The notes: generated by a model from the sequence alone, not told the origin. A stretch of DNA of 64,000 nt from Copromyces sp. CBS 386.78 (GCA_030685235.1 MU839085.1:310001-374000), one strand, 5' to 3'; positions 25,364 to 36,330 are shown, counted from the first letter of the stretch. A program made the numbers and translations.

Positions 25364-27094
25364 ATGACAAAGATGGACGCACCGGTGAACAGAGACATGG
25401 ACGGACTAGGAACAGCCCCTTGCTCAACCGCTGTTCCCGACTCCTTTCACTCCGAGCATGATACCAAAGCCATCATGACGCCCGGGACACCGACGGGGTC
25501 TTTGACGAGCATCAAAATGGAACCAAACGAGGCTTCATATCCCACCCCAGTCAGCACATCAGTGCCTCTACGCAACGACGACTCGCCAATACCTCTGGCC
25601 GACACACCCATTCTCCCCGCTGACATCAACCCCGTGGCCGGCACAAACAATACCGCTCTCACCGCGAGGTCCAACTTCTCGCCTGTGCCACCACCTGACT
25701 TACCATCAGCATCACAACATCCACCAGACGCCTATACCCAACCGCAGGAAGATGACCTACAACGTCTACAACTGCTGCAACAGGCAAAACAGGCACAACA
25801 GCAATGGGAGCAAGAACAGCACGAGCAACAGCAAAAAGTGCACCAAATCCATCAACTGCAAGAGCTAGCATCCCTGTTTCAACGAGGGAAAAAAATACCA
25901 CCGTCGATAGAACAAGAAATTCAAAACCTACTACAACAGCTCCGACCCCAAATCATGCACCCGCCCTCCTCCTTTGTCCCAAACCAACAAGCAAACCCTC
26001 AAGCCCAAGCCTCCAGCTCCAGCTCCAAGCCCAGCTCCACCTCCAACTCTAGGTCCAAACCCACCCGTATCCCCTACTTCCCCACGCCCCTCAAGCTCAA
26101 GAAGCGCCTCCCGCTCAAGACCCTCCAGCCCGGCGTCCACGTAAGCCTCGACATGCACGACCGTTACCGCGCCATGCTCCACAAGCTGCATTTCCAGCAG
26201 GTGTTCAGGACCGATCCGCACCTCGCCCTGTTGATGCAGGATGAATTCAAGACCCGGCTGGAACTGCAACGGCTGCTGCCCGACCAGAGACCTCCCAAGC
26301 GGTTTGTCACTATGAGGGAGGTGCAAAGGTGCCCGTTGAACACGTACGAGTGGGAGGCTGAGATGGAGATGCAGGGGAAGAAGAGGTTGGAGGAGATGCG
26401 GAGGGCGTTGCCTTTGTATTGGGGGGAGGTTGGAGGTGGGGGGGTTGCCGGTGGTGGTGGTGGTGGTGGTGGTGGTGGTGGGGGAGGTAGAGGGGCAGGT
26501 AGAGGGGCAGGTAGTGGTAGAGGATCGTTTCAGTCTCAGTCTCAGGCACAGGGGCAGGCTGAAGGGAGTGTGAGTGCAGGTGCCAAGGGGAAGGGAAGAG
26601 GCGGGAAGAAAATGGAAGCTCCGGCTCCGGCTCCGGCTCCGGCGGCTAACATAGGAGCAAGAGCGGCGGCGGCAATGGCGGCTGCAGCCGCAGCAAGGCC
26701 ATGGGAGGCGAGAATGACTGTTGGTTCTCAGTTTCAGTCCCAGGCACAGGGGCAGGCCGGAGGGAGTTGTGCGAGTGGTTATGGAAGAGGCGGAAAGATG
26801 CAAGCTCCGGCCGCTGATATAGGAGCAAGAGCGGCGGCGGCAATGGCGGCTGCAGCAGCAGCAAGGCCATGGGAGGCGAGAATAACTGTTGGTTCCATGT
26901 CTCGTGGTAGTGAGGGGGTTAACGGATCTAATAACAAGCGAAAGGCTGACGCAGAGACAGCAGAAGCCAGGCCGGAGACGAGGTCTAGAACGGCTAGTGT
27001 CGAGAAAACTGACAAGGAAGCTGGGGGAGCCCACCAGAAGACGGGAAAAGCAGACAAGGCCCAAGGATCACAGACTGTTGGGGAGTCACAGTAG
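25364..27094 (+). CDS. Hypothetical protein with Gln-rich, basic and Gly/Ala-rich regions (576 residues)
   Basis: Uninterrupted frame from ATG 25364 (MTKMDAPVNRDMDG) to TAG 27094. Order of regions: Pro/Thr-rich disordered start (1-120); Gln-rich helix-prone stretch (about 126-186, QQAKQAQQQWEQEQHEQQQ); Ser-rich linker; a more ordered basic segment (about 235-352) with FPTPLKLKKRLPLKTLQPGV; a poly-Gly run; then two near-identical copies of IGARAAAAMAAAAAARPWEA (DNA about 26650-26725 and 26820-26895); and a charged tail. I recognise no domain. The basic segment is the only part likely to fold and is the best query for homologues. Gln- and Gly-rich composition is common in RNA- or chromatin-associated fungal proteins, but a function would be guesswork. 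Confidence 0.7.
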   Translation: MTKMDAPVNRDMDGLGTAPCSTAVPDSFHSEHDTKAIMTPGTPTGSLTSIKMEPNEASYPTPVSTSVPLRNDDSPIPLADTPILPADINPVAGTNNTALTARSNFSPVPPPDLPSASQHPPDAYTQPQEDDLQRLQLLQQAKQAQQQWEQEQHEQQQKVHQIHQLQELASLFQRGKKIPPSIEQEIQNLLQQLRPQIMHPPSSFVPNQQANPQAQASSSSSKPSSTSNSRSKPTRIPYFPTPLKLKKRLPLKTLQPGVHVSLDMHDRYRAMLHKLHFQQVFRTDPHLALLMQDEFKTRLELQRLLPDQRPPKRFVTMREVQRCPLNTYEWEAEMEMQGKKRLEEMRRALPLYWGEVGGGGVAGGGGGGGGGGGGGRGAGRGAGSGRGSFQSQSQAQGQAEGSVSAGAKGKGRGGKKMEAPAPAPAPAANIGARAAAAMAAAAAARPWEARMTVGSQFQSQAQGQAGGSCASGYGRGGKMQAPAADIGARAAAAMAAAAAARPWEARITVGSMSRGSEGVNGSNNKRKADAETAEARPETRSRTASVEKTDKEAGGAHQKTGKADKAQGSQTVGESQ

Positions 27095-27940
27095 GCCGGA
27101 GAGTTAGAGAATACACGAGGAGCACAACATCATGATGGGGGGATTGCAGAATGACGGAAGGATGGGGCCGCATAAGGTAGCCGAGGCACTAAGAATTGGT
27201 GTACGTGGAGGCAAGCATGGTGTATGGAAACTTGGATACATTAATGTGTTACAGTAACAAGGATTGAGGTAGAATTACGAATAATACGCATACACGGGTT
27301 TTGGTCTTAGCACCTAGAGATGAGTTTACTATGGTAGTTCATTAGCTCGGCATACGAGACGGCTTGTAGGTGATAGACTGATAGGCACAGTCAATAAGCA
27401 CACGCCAGAACAAACCTGGAAGACATGTCTCGTGACAAGGGAGAAGTACACGTTGGATCATAGCGGTAGTCTAATCCTAATGTAATTTCAGTTGCTATTC
27501 AGACATTCGGACTGAGCAGTGAACACTATCTATCTACCAGCTTCATCATTGACTCGCTCCTGCGGCGGGCGGCCCTACCAACTGGGACACTTTTTCTTCG
27601 CCCTCAACCTCACCCTTCCAGTCCCGGCATTCCCTACTCTAGGTATACCGCAAACGATTCTCGCGAGATATGCAGAATCCAGGATTGGGGTAAATCTTTT
27701 TTTTTTTTGCATTTTTTTTTTTTTTTCCATGACTCGGCCATGTACGATACAAACCTGATGCTTTAGATAGGGCAGAACTGACGTACTAGACTGTTGGGTA
27801 TGAGCTACTAGATTTACAGCTAAGGTGGCTACCTAAGGTAGGTACATCCTTCCTCTTTTCTTGGTTGGTTCCCCCTTCCATGTCTTGTAACTTCCTCCAC
27901 CCCAAATATCAAGCAAGGTAGGTTAGCTAGGTACCTTACT
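27095..27940. other. Intergenic region between convergent genes
   Basis: 3' flanks of two convergent genes. It contains T runs near 27690-27727 and CCTA/GGTA palindromic motifs at 27818-27845 and 27913-27940. No gene seen. Confidence 0.6.
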
Positions 27941-29548
27941 TCAACCCTCGATATCGCTCATCGTCAACCTTGATCCCCTACTGCCTACAGGGAGGTAGAA
28001 CTGCACGAGTTTGAACCAGCCTAGTTTCCACCATTGGAGGCGGCGTTGGTCGCGATTCTGACGCTGATTCTGATGCTGATTCGCATTCGGATTCGGATTC
28101 GCATTTCGGTTTGCGCCGTTTGAGGTTGCTCCTCGAGGCATCCCACGCCCCACGTTGTCGCCCTCAGGATGAGAGGCAGGAAGTCCACGTCCGGCATGAC
28201 GACCTGTAGAGGTAGCTCCAGCATGTACCTGTACCTGTCCCCTTCCCGCATGGCCTGACACTTGTTCAGCATGACCTCTCTGACCATGGCCCTGTCCCTG
28301 TCGCTGTCCGGACATTCCACGACCCTGACCAGTAGGCAATGTCATCATCCCATCAACAATCCCATCCACAATGCCCACCTTGCCCTTCCTACACCTCGTC
28401 AACCAGCAACTTTCCCTCGGATGTTTCTTGGTAGGATCGCTGGCGTCTAAATGTTCCAGGAAGGGGCAGAGCCGGAAGGATTCTAGGCCTCCCTTTCGCA
28501 CTTGCTGACCATCACCATAGTAGGGACCGGGGAGATAACTGTCGGGCATGTGTCCATGTCCGGTAAAGGGGCCGGGGAGGAGGAGAGGTCCGGAGAAATG
28601 GAAGGTGCTGAAATGAGGAGAGGGGGTAGACGGAAGGGGAAAGGCCTGGGCGCTGAGACTGGTAGGAGATGGGATTGGGAAAAGAGGGAGACTAAAAGAG
28701 GGAAGAGGTCCATGTCCATGTCCTGGGAAGGTATAACTATAAGAGCCAGCTTGAGGAGGAATCTGGAGATTAGAACTAGGAGGGACATGGAGAACAGGAG
28801 GGGGGAAACCGGGAGGAAGCGGGCCAGGAGAGGGAGGTGCATGTGGGGGTGCGAGGTTACCACTAGGCAGACCTTGAGAGACGTGAGGGAGGCACTGGCC
28901 TTGCGTTTGCGGCGAAACTGGAACGTGAGAGGCGTCGGGGATAGCGGTGTTGCTATCGTTGTTGTTGTTGTTGGAACTAAGAACGCCGGGATTGTTTAGG
29001 CCTGTGTGTGGATTTGCTAGAGCAAGGTGGAGGTTGTTGTGATCCAGATTCAGGTGCGATGAAGAAAGGTTGAGGCCAAGGTGAGGATTTACAGGCCCGG
29101 CTGTTGCCCAAGATCCAGCTTCGAGCCCGGGCAGAGGTCCGATGTTGACGCCGTTGAGGTTTGAACCAGCTTCAGCTCCAGCTCCGGGTCCAGCTCCAGC
29201 TTCAAATCCTCCCCCAACTCTAGCTTCAAATCCAACTCCAGCTACACCCCCATTCTCCATATCCGCCGCCATAGACCTACTCAACGACTCCTTTACGGAT
29301 AATCGAGTATCGACCTCGTAACATCTCCAGATGCTGTGGATTTTGTGAGTCTCTGGTTGCGCGGGGCCGAGGCGGTATAGTGGTATTTGGTTCTTGCTAG
29401 AGGTAGTGTTGGTGTTGGCGTTGGTGGTGTCCATGTCGACAAAGGCTTGAGGCTCGTCGGCTCCATGTCCGGTTTCACGTTGGACGAGCTGGACGGGGAT
29501 GAGACGGCGGCAGTGCGGACAGCCGGTTGTCCACCAGATTATGCACAT
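27941..29548 (-). CDS. Hypothetical Gly/Pro/His-rich protein with terminal Cys motifs (535 residues)
   Basis: Single frame from ATG at 29548 to TGA at 27941. The N-terminus MCIIWWTTGCPHCRRLIPVQ has a CPHC pair that recalls short N-terminal Cys motifs of uncharacterised fungal proteins. The middle is low complexity (Gly/Ala, then Asn-rich, then a long Pro/Ser/Phe stretch). Near the C-terminus a second Cys/His group occurs (RLCPFLEHLDASD, then ESCWLTRCRKGK), followed by Gly/Gln/Arg/His repeats. Separated Cys groups might bind metal jointly. The frame continues open upstream of 29548, but the MC start fits better. No function can be named. Confidence 0.6.
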   Translation of the reverse strand: MCIIWWTTGCPHCRRLIPVQLVQRETGHGADEPQAFVDMDTTNANTNTTSSKNQIPLYRLGPAQPETHKIHSIWRCYEVDTRLSVKESLSRSMAADMENGGVAGVGFEARVGGGFEAGAGPGAGAEAGSNLNGVNIGPLPGLEAGSWATAGPVNPHLGLNLSSSHLNLDHNNLHLALANPHTGLNNPGVLSSNNNNNDSNTAIPDASHVPVSPQTQGQCLPHVSQGLPSGNLAPPHAPPSPGPLPPGFPPPVLHVPPSSNLQIPPQAGSYSYTFPGHGHGPLPSFSLPLFPIPSPTSLSAQAFPLPSTPSPHFSTFHFSGPLLLPGPFTGHGHMPDSYLPGPYYGDGQQVRKGGLESFRLCPFLEHLDASDPTKKHPRESCWLTRCRKGKVGIVDGIVDGMMTLPTGQGRGMSGQRQGQGHGQRGHAEQVSGHAGRGQVQVHAGATSTGRHAGRGLPASHPEGDNVGRGMPRGATSNGANRNANPNPNANQHQNQRQNRDQRRLQWWKLGWFKLVQFYLPVGSRGSRLTMSDIEG

Positions 29549-30755
29549 GGTGAGCGTTCTAACCAGTTCGGATAGTCGGCGATTTGGTTGTCGAGTGTTG
29601 TTGATATGGGTTTTTTTTCTTCTTTTCTTGGTGTGTGATGGAGAAGTAAGATCAGAGTTCACTCGAAGGAAGCAGCGAATCGAGGGGTCGAGATGTGATT
29701 GCGCTGGTGAGTGACCGTTTGGACTTGCTGGTATCCCAGCTTGTTTTTTTGTTTTTTTTCCAGTTGATGAAGGCGCTCGTCCCGTCCTCGGCACGGGTCC
29801 TGGTAGAGAAGTCTTGGTCTTTGGGTGTTCGAATGAGATGGTGCTGAAAACAAAACCCGTCCTCGTCGATGGTGTCGCATTCAGAAAAAGACCGACGGGA
29901 AGAAAATACCCCCACCCAACAGAACCGGAGACAATGGGGCTTAGGCAACAGTCACCTTGAAGTGAATGGAATGAAGACGGGTGGGGTTTGGAAAAAAAAA
30001 AAAACAGTTGGGATGAAATGGGAGTGAAAAGGTGTTGAGCGGAAAGTGGATGGATGACTGATATCCATCCCTCTGGAGGAGCGTTTGGTCCATGGTATTG
30101 TACACTTGATGCTTCTCTATTCACGGGCAAAAGATGCCGTTTGGCAAACCGGTTCGTAGGTATCGCATACAAAAACTTGAAGCTTGAGATTGACCAAGTC
30201 CTGATGCCGGCGCCGATGTATTCACACCCTTAACCCCCACCCAACCAAAAACATGCGTATTTCTGCTTGTTTATTGACCCTAACGTTCAACCCGTGCTTT
30301 TTTGTCACTCACTTCCGCACGCCAGTCGCTAGAATAACAACAACAACAACAACAACAATATGAACCCGGTGAACCATCATCTGTGTTTATCGAAAGGATT
30401 TCACGACATCCGGGGGAACGAACGAGAAGGGTCCAGCGGCAACGCAAGGTTATGTAAAGTCTCAAAGGTCTGCAAATCCCTTGCACCAACTCTTTTTGAT
30501 CTTCTCTCCTCCGGACTTTTGGCTTCTCTACATGTATCATTCTTGTTAGTTAATTTCTGTCCCTACCTACCTAGCTAAGGTAGCTAGCTGTCTTCCATTC
30601 CATTCTTCTTTTTGTATGTATTTATTTCCTTCCTCCACCAAAGTTCATCACTCGGTACTATACTATACTATACCTACTATACCCAACTACCCAACTATGC
30701 CGGCCGGCCGGCCGATATCGTACATCCATGTCCACAAAAGTGTCGTCGTCGTTGT
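29549..30755. other. Intergenic region
   Basis: Promoter side of the 535-residue gene. It contains a CAA/TTG tract near 30336-30358, palindromic CCTA motifs at 30561-30589, and short A/T homopolymers. I see no supported gene. Confidence 0.5.
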
Positions 30756-31133
30756 TCAAACATCAAAATGCTCCCCAATATCCCACCCCATCCTCTCCCC
30801 CCTCTTCTGCTCCTGCAAGCTCGGCTGCCGATGTTCATACCGTCCATGGCTTTGCATCCCCGTGCCAATGCCCATTTGTTCTCCCAAGCCCGAGACCAAG
30901 CCCGAGGCAAGTTCGGAAGACGAAGGCTCCCCCCCGGACGAAGACGACGAGGTGGTACCTGTAGAGGTGGTAGAAGCGACACTACCCCTGCTGCCCCTAG
31001 AGGTACTATGGAAACCTGAACCAAGTGGAGGAGGCCCAGCAGCAGTGCCGCCCCTGTGTAAACCAAGTGGATGTGGAGGCCCAGCAGCGTAGCCTGTTGT
31101 GTCGTGGGGGAAGTACCGTGACTGGTTGGACAT
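30756..31133 (-). CDS. Possible small Gly/Ser-rich protein, 125 residues
   Basis: Minus-strand frame MSNQSRYFPHDTTGYAAGPP..., Gly/Pro-rich then Ser/Thr-rich, ending GWDIGEHFDV. Composition resembles small disordered fungal proteins. An overlapping frame begins slightly upstream (MNNPPKKTVEPPCP), so the start is uncertain, and overlapping plus-strand frames are also open. No family recognised. Confidence 0.4.
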   Translation of the reverse strand: MSNQSRYFPHDTTGYAAGPPHPLGLHRGGTAAGPPPLGSGFHSTSRGSRGSVASTTSTGTTSSSSSGGEPSSSELASGLVSGLGEQMGIGTGMQSHGRYEHRQPSLQEQKRGERMGWDIGEHFDV

Positions 31134-31319
31134 GGAGGCTCGACGGTCTTTTTGGGTGGGTTGTTCATGTTTGGGGGAAATTGTCAGTTCAGTTTATCGT
31201 AAATCGACCGAAAGAGGACGATTAAGGTAAGGTAATTAAAAAGGCTCCAAGATGAGATGCGCGCAAGTGCAAGTGTAAATTTGCTGGCTCGAGGCAGGAG
31301 TGTCAAGGACGCAAGAAGC

Positions 31320-31403
31320 GGGAAAAAAAAAAAAAAGAGGAAAAAAGGAAAAAAAGAGGAAAAAAAAAGGAAAAAAAAGGGGAAAAAAAAGGAAGGAAGG
31401 AAG
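31320..31403. repeat. 84-nt uninterrupted polypurine tract
   Basis: A-runs separated by GG or GAGG, with no pyrimidine over the interval. It lies in the intergenic gap upstream of the 30.8-31.1 kb frame. Confidence 0.85.
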
Positions 31404-31762
31404 CAGGAAGCAGGAAGCCAGAAGAAAATTCAAAACATCCCAAGGTGAAACCAAGGTTAGGTAGGTATCAAGGGGGAAATAACCATCCGTCCATCTCTCA
31501 TTCTCCTTCCCCTTCCAGGCAATTGATCAAATCCAGTCTCCAATCCAAAACCCCAAACCACTCGCACCGCACCGCCAGCTCAAAATCATGTATGTCGCTG
31601 AAGGTATCGCTGAAGGTATCCATCGCTCGCCCGCCCGCACGCCCGCCCGCCCGCTCGCCCGCTCGTTCGGTCTCAGCAAAAGCAAAATCATGCAACGCAA
31701 CGCAACAACGCTCAACGCTCAACGCTCAATGCTTCACTACTTCATTGCTTGCTTAGCTTAGC

Positions 31763-31945
31763 TTAGGAGCAGGATTCACTCGTACCGCTAGTGCTAGTGC
31801 CACCCCCCATACCCGTAGCAGCCCCCGCCGCACCGGCACTCCTTCTGGGATCGTCGTGGTGCGGCTGCTTCTTCTCAAGATGGTGATCGGTCCCGGTCCC
31901 CGTCTGGGAGGAGGATTTGTTGAGGACTTGGGCTATTGCGTCCAT
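31763..31945 (-). CDS. Possible small protein or 3' exon, 60 residues
   Basis: Frame MDAIAQVLNKSSSQTGTGTD..., with a His/Lys-rich middle and a Gly/Ser/Thr tail ending in Cys-Ser. A stop lies in frame just upstream of the ATG. Its first ten residues resemble those of the exon at 32286-32349 (MDSIKKALNK), and splicing from that exon's donor to an ATAG at codons 4-5 here would be in frame. It may thus be a separate gene or the 3' exon of one gene with alternative first exons. Confidence 0.4.
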   Translation of the reverse strand: MDAIAQVLNKSSSQTGTGTDHHLEKKQPHHDDPRRSAGAAGAATGMGGGTSTSGTSESCS

Positions 31946-32197
31946 TTTTTGTCAATTTGTCAGTCTTCTAAGGTAGTCTTGTAGGTAGGTAGTCTTGTGC
32001 TTTGCTTTGCTCGATTGTTTGGATGTTCGCGACAAGGGAAAGTGAGATGGTTGGTTGGCTGTGATGGGTTTTGGAAGGTTGGGAAGTGGGCGGGATGGAG
32101 ATGGACGGGAATGTAATGTGGGAGTGGTGGGATGGGAGAGGGATATGTAACGGAAGAGTGTTAGACTCCCGTCAGGAGGGGAACAAGGGCACGGATA

Positions 32198-32277
32198 CGA
32201 GGGGAAACAAACGTCAATACAAAGAAACGAGAAACGAGGGGAAACGTCAATAGAAAGAAACGAGAAACGAGGGGAAA
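32198..32277. repeat. ~33-bp tandem repeat, about 2.3 copies
   Basis: Unit CGAGGGGAAACGTCAATAGA plus AAGAAACGAGAAA. The first copy has a 4-base AACA-type expansion. It lies in the putative intron after the 32286-32349 exon. Confidence 0.75.
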
Positions 32278-32285
32278 AAACATAC

Positions 32286-32349
32286 GCTCGTTGTTAACGT
32301 TAGTGGCCTTGTCAAAGCCCTTGTTGAGCGCCTTCTTGATGGAGTCCAT
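32286..32349 (-). CDS. Possible first exon of a small protein (MDSIKKALNK...)
   Basis: ATG at 32349 gives MDSIKKALNKGFDKATNVNN, then a perfect GTATGT donor at 32285-32280. The matching acceptor is unclear. One in-frame choice joins the exon to the coding sequence at 31763-31945. Without splicing the frame continues into low-complexity sequence for about 40 codons. Confidence 0.35.
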
Positions 32350-32749
32350 GTTGTTGTTTAAAGTTGAGGTTGTTTTTAACAGGGCAAGTCGTAGGTTGAT
32401 AGTAGCTATCTCGGATATGTAATGGTTATTTAAACAAACCCCTAGAATATCATGTGCCCGGTAAGGCGTGTGGAACAGCAGGAACAGAACATGATGAAGC
32501 AACGGTGATATCATCGTCCTCGGCACTTGGCGGGTATGGCTCCACCCCCACAGGCAGCCACTAATATGGACAAGACGAAAGGGACGTGATGTCTGCGGGG
32601 CGGTGGTTCTCTGATTTCGTCTATTAACGTATCAGCTATACACAGCCAGGCGTCATTATCATGAACATGGTACTCGTACTCGTACTCATCAGGGACATCC
32701 ATCATAGCAGCATGCTCCTCATGCCCATCATACCCACTATCATCAATCA

Positions 32750-35026
32750 TCACCACCTTCTCTTTCCTTGCAACTCCAAACCCAATCCATCACAACCTCC
32801 CCATTTCCTCAAGAATTGTTCCCTCCTCTCATCATCAGCACTGGAGGCCTTAACAACCCCCTCCACACCCCCCCTCCACCCCTCCACCTCGCCCAGCTCC
32901 CGCCGTAAAACCTCCACACCCCCCTCCAATTCCTCATCAACCAACCTCACCGCTCCCCATGGACTTTCCGCCAACACCGAGTCCCTCAACATGGCCAGCG
33001 CAGCCTTTGCGTCGCCTATATGGCGTGTTACTGCGTCTTCAAATGATGATTGCGCTGCCGAAAAAAGGTCGTCGCGCTTTTGTTGGCGGTCGACTAAGGT
33101 GCTGTCGAGAGATGATTGAAGGGCGGAAAGGTGGGATTGTGTTGATGGATCGGCTGAAGGGATGGGAATGCCGAGGGTTTGGAGCATGGATTTTAGTGAG
33201 GGGGAAAAGGAGTCTGCTGGGATTTGGCGGGGGAAGGACGAGTGTCGGCGATGGTGCGCCTGGGTTGATGAGTCCGTTGCATCTTTGGGGACAAGGCCGT
33301 TGGTGTTGAGTTCTGGTCGTGTGAGTTGGGCGAACTCGGCGACGGCTTGTTGGTGCGAGAGGTACTCCTGGAGACAGGCGCGCATGGTGGTGATGCGGTC
33401 GAGGAGGTAGTCCAGACATTCGTCGATCTGCATGTGTTAGCTTGACTCTTGTTGTGAGTATGAGAGGTGAGTACAGGGGACCTACATAGTGAGCTGCTTG
33501 CGTGGACTGCTCCAGACTGCGACCGTTCTTGGCTGCTAGATCATCAAGAGCAGGCCGCAAGAACTGATGTTCGATAGCCATCTGACCGACTGGAAGGATC
33601 TCTGTGTAAAGATCCTCCAGTTCCCGCTGGACAGCAGCAACATCCTCCACCGTGATGACGGTACTATCATCACCCTCAGTCCCAGCACCAGACTCTATCG
33701 CCGCATGAAGGGTCTCGAGATAGATCCTATCCAACCTCGTTCTGATGCCTTCCACGTGGAACTTGATCATTCTATTTTACAACAAACAATATTAGCTTCC
33801 ATGCATGCTGTGAACCACACCCCGATGTATCAGGTCAAGGTCAAGGACAAGGACAAGTAAGCCAAGTACTCACCTAGCGCAAACGTCGCGCAAACTCCTA
33901 ACCATGTCCTCCTCCTCCGCCTTGTTGTTGGCCTCCTCCTCACCAGAAGAACAAGACCTACTCATACTCAACTGGTCCCCTAATTTCTGAAGACTAGACA
34001 AAACATGGTCATCCGAATGAAACATGCCATCGACGAGCGTCTCGACGTCGGCTTTCCTCTCTTCATTTTGGGCCTCCAGTTCATCAACCTTGTCGCCTAG
34101 GAACAGGGCTAGTTCCACCACCTGTTTTTGTTACTCAGTCAGTCGGTTGTTCAGTGGTAAGCGGTCAACATGAACCTCAGGCCAGTATCAAACATGACCG
34201 ATGGACAGAAGATAATGAAAAGACATGGAGGACCCTTAAGATCTCAGATCAGATGGATCGTGATTTTTCTTTGGGTAGGAGGGGGCAGTCAATGACATCA
34301 GACCTCACAGAAAAAGAAGGAACTCACCGACTGTACCAACTCCCTCTGCCGCTCCCCCAGCCCCTTGAGCTGCTGAACCTCCAAGGCGGCCCTGGCTTGG
34401 ACATGCCTCTTGTGGTCGGCGACGAGCCGGTCAAGATGGTGCTGCTGCTCGCGCAGGGCCTCGGTCTGGCGGGTGATGAGACTGGTTGATCGGATGAGTT
34501 CCTGGGTGGCCGCTCTGATCTCCTGATCGCTGAGGGGAGGGACTTTTGACGGATCGCTGGGTGGTTTGAGATCGGACATGGGGGGGTGCATGGAAGGCTG
34601 GGAAAGGGTGGCTTCCAAGTGTGGCAGAAGCCCGGGCACCTGTTGGAGGGCGGCGTACCTATGTGTTTGGTGTTAGTGGGAGAAAGTGTGGCGTCCAGGA
34701 CAAGGCGCCCTTAACTGGTTCATCTCGTCAACAGAGAGCAAGGTGTCTGAGTTGACATGGGCGGTAACCCAGTCAACGAGGGCGTTCCCCGTGGTGGTGG
34801 CTTGACTTTGGTGGTCATGGTCCTCGCTGTCATCCATCATCTCATCGTGATTCCGTCCTCGGCCTTGACCTTGACGATGGCGAAAAGCATGCTCGTAGGC
34901 GGCTCTCACCGCCTGTGCGCCATCAAAGGCAGGGTCGTAGGCGCGCAGGAGGCGGATGAGAGACTCAGGGTCCGAAACCACGTCGTCCACGTTGACGTTG
35001 GCCGGGATTGTTTGTGGTGAGGCCAT
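32750..35026 (-). CDS. Coiled-coil protein of unknown function, five exons, 617 residues
   Basis: Exons 35026-34716, 34658-34328, 34121-33874, 33771-33486 and 33427-32750. Introns of 57, 206, 102 and 58 nt have GTTAAG, GTGAGT, GTGAGT and GTAGGT donors and AG acceptors, and all phases agree. The start MASPQTIPANVNVDDVVSDP is the first ATG of the frame. Heptad-rich helices appear in exon 2 (TRQTEALREQQHHLDRLVAD), exon 3 (FLGDKVDELEAQNEERKADV), exon 4 (VQRELEDLYTEI) and exon 5 (ECLDYLLDRITTMRACLQEY). There are no catalytic motifs, signal peptide or membrane segment. The architecture suits a structural subunit of a microtubule- or kinetochore-type complex; augmin (HAUS) subunits are one idea, on general appearance only. 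Confidence 0.75.
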
Positions 35027-36330
35027 GGCATTGATTGATCGGGAAGGACGAAGTGTGTGTGTGTGTGTGGTGTAAACGAGGGAGGCTTGAATGGAAGTCA
35101 GGGAAGCCTGGTGTTAAATATATATATGTATAAATTTAAAAGGGCTGATCGGCGTCCAGGGTCTGAATCGTGGTTTTGACTTGGGTGGAGGTGTGACAGG
35201 ATGCCAGACCATCGGATTGGATTGCCGACAGAGAATGTATGTGCTTTCCATTTCTATCTTGGTGGTGGTCGAGGTTTTGAGCATCTGTGGTCATGAAAGT
35301 GGTGGTTCGTGGATTGGGGGAACAAGTTCGCTTGCATCCAAAAACAGAAGCTCAGGTACGGTCTCCACGATTTGGCCGGGTGGCCCCACTTCCGATTTCC
35401 CCGCTAAGGCGCTACAGAAAATGTTAAGCGAATCGTTCAAACGACATGACCATTCCCAGCCAACATCAGAAGTCAAGATGTCTATAGAACTGCAAAAGAT
35501 GTTATTATCAATGCTTGCAAAGCTGTAGTTGATTTACTTTGGTTGCGCATATATTCTGATCCCTTCTTTGATCGCACTTTGTCCCGTCGAGCATCCCCCG
35601 TCAAATACTGGTGTTTGGTCTCCTCTCGCTGGTTTCGCAGTCTCGACTATACCCTGTGTCAATATTTTGTAGCCCTCCCATCCCCCTCTCCACTTGGCAG
35701 GCACTTCAAGGTTGGGGAAACACCCCGCCAACAGGCAACACCAGCCTGTCTCGCGGTCTCGCCCGTTTTAAACCCACCTCAACCCACTCAACCCCAAGTC
35801 GGTGGATGTTCTCGACTATGCAACGCGAGTCATGATGCTCGTTATTTTGTAGTTATAATACAACCACAGGTCCTTCAAAGGGGGAAGCCACGGCGCCGTT
35901 TCGGCAGAGAGGGCGGCTGACAGCGGTACAAGATGGCGGTAGGCAGCGGCATACCATGTCGGAGACGTTGGGAACTTGCACTGGGAAGGACGGCAGTTGG
36001 AGGCCGGTATTGGAAATGGCAGGCCGTTGAGAGACTCAGTCAATCTTGCAGCGAATATGGCAGACACTTTTTAGTTGACAGCTGGGTCAACTGGAAACGA
36101 AACGGGTGACGGGTGGTTGGGAACTTGGGATACATCCGCATTAGGTATGTGCATGTTTGTATACACCTCCGCTTGGATGAGAATTGTTAGCGTCCCCTGC
36201 CAACCGATGAGACCACACTATCATTTTCTATCTCCTGCACAAAAGGTACTTTTTGTGCAAAGTTTGTACCTTACCTATTTCTTCCCCTTTCCCTTTTCCC
36301 CCAATAATCATCTACCTATGTACCTAGGTA
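35027..36330. other. Intergenic region next to the transposon block
   Basis: Upstream flank of the coiled-coil gene, including a GT microsatellite (about 35053-35070), then unremarkable DNA of normal base composition up to the 8-bp target duplication at 36331. No gene seen. Composition changes abruptly within 100 bases after 36339. Confidence 0.55.

Noticed and set aside
25931..27064. 377-codon minus-strand frame
   Set aside because: Antisense shadow of the Gln/Gly/Ala-rich protein at 25364-27094; its repeats are just the complement.
28502..28999. 165-codon plus-strand frame rich in Arg/Glu
   Set aside because: Antisense of the Pro/Ser-rich middle of the 535-residue gene.
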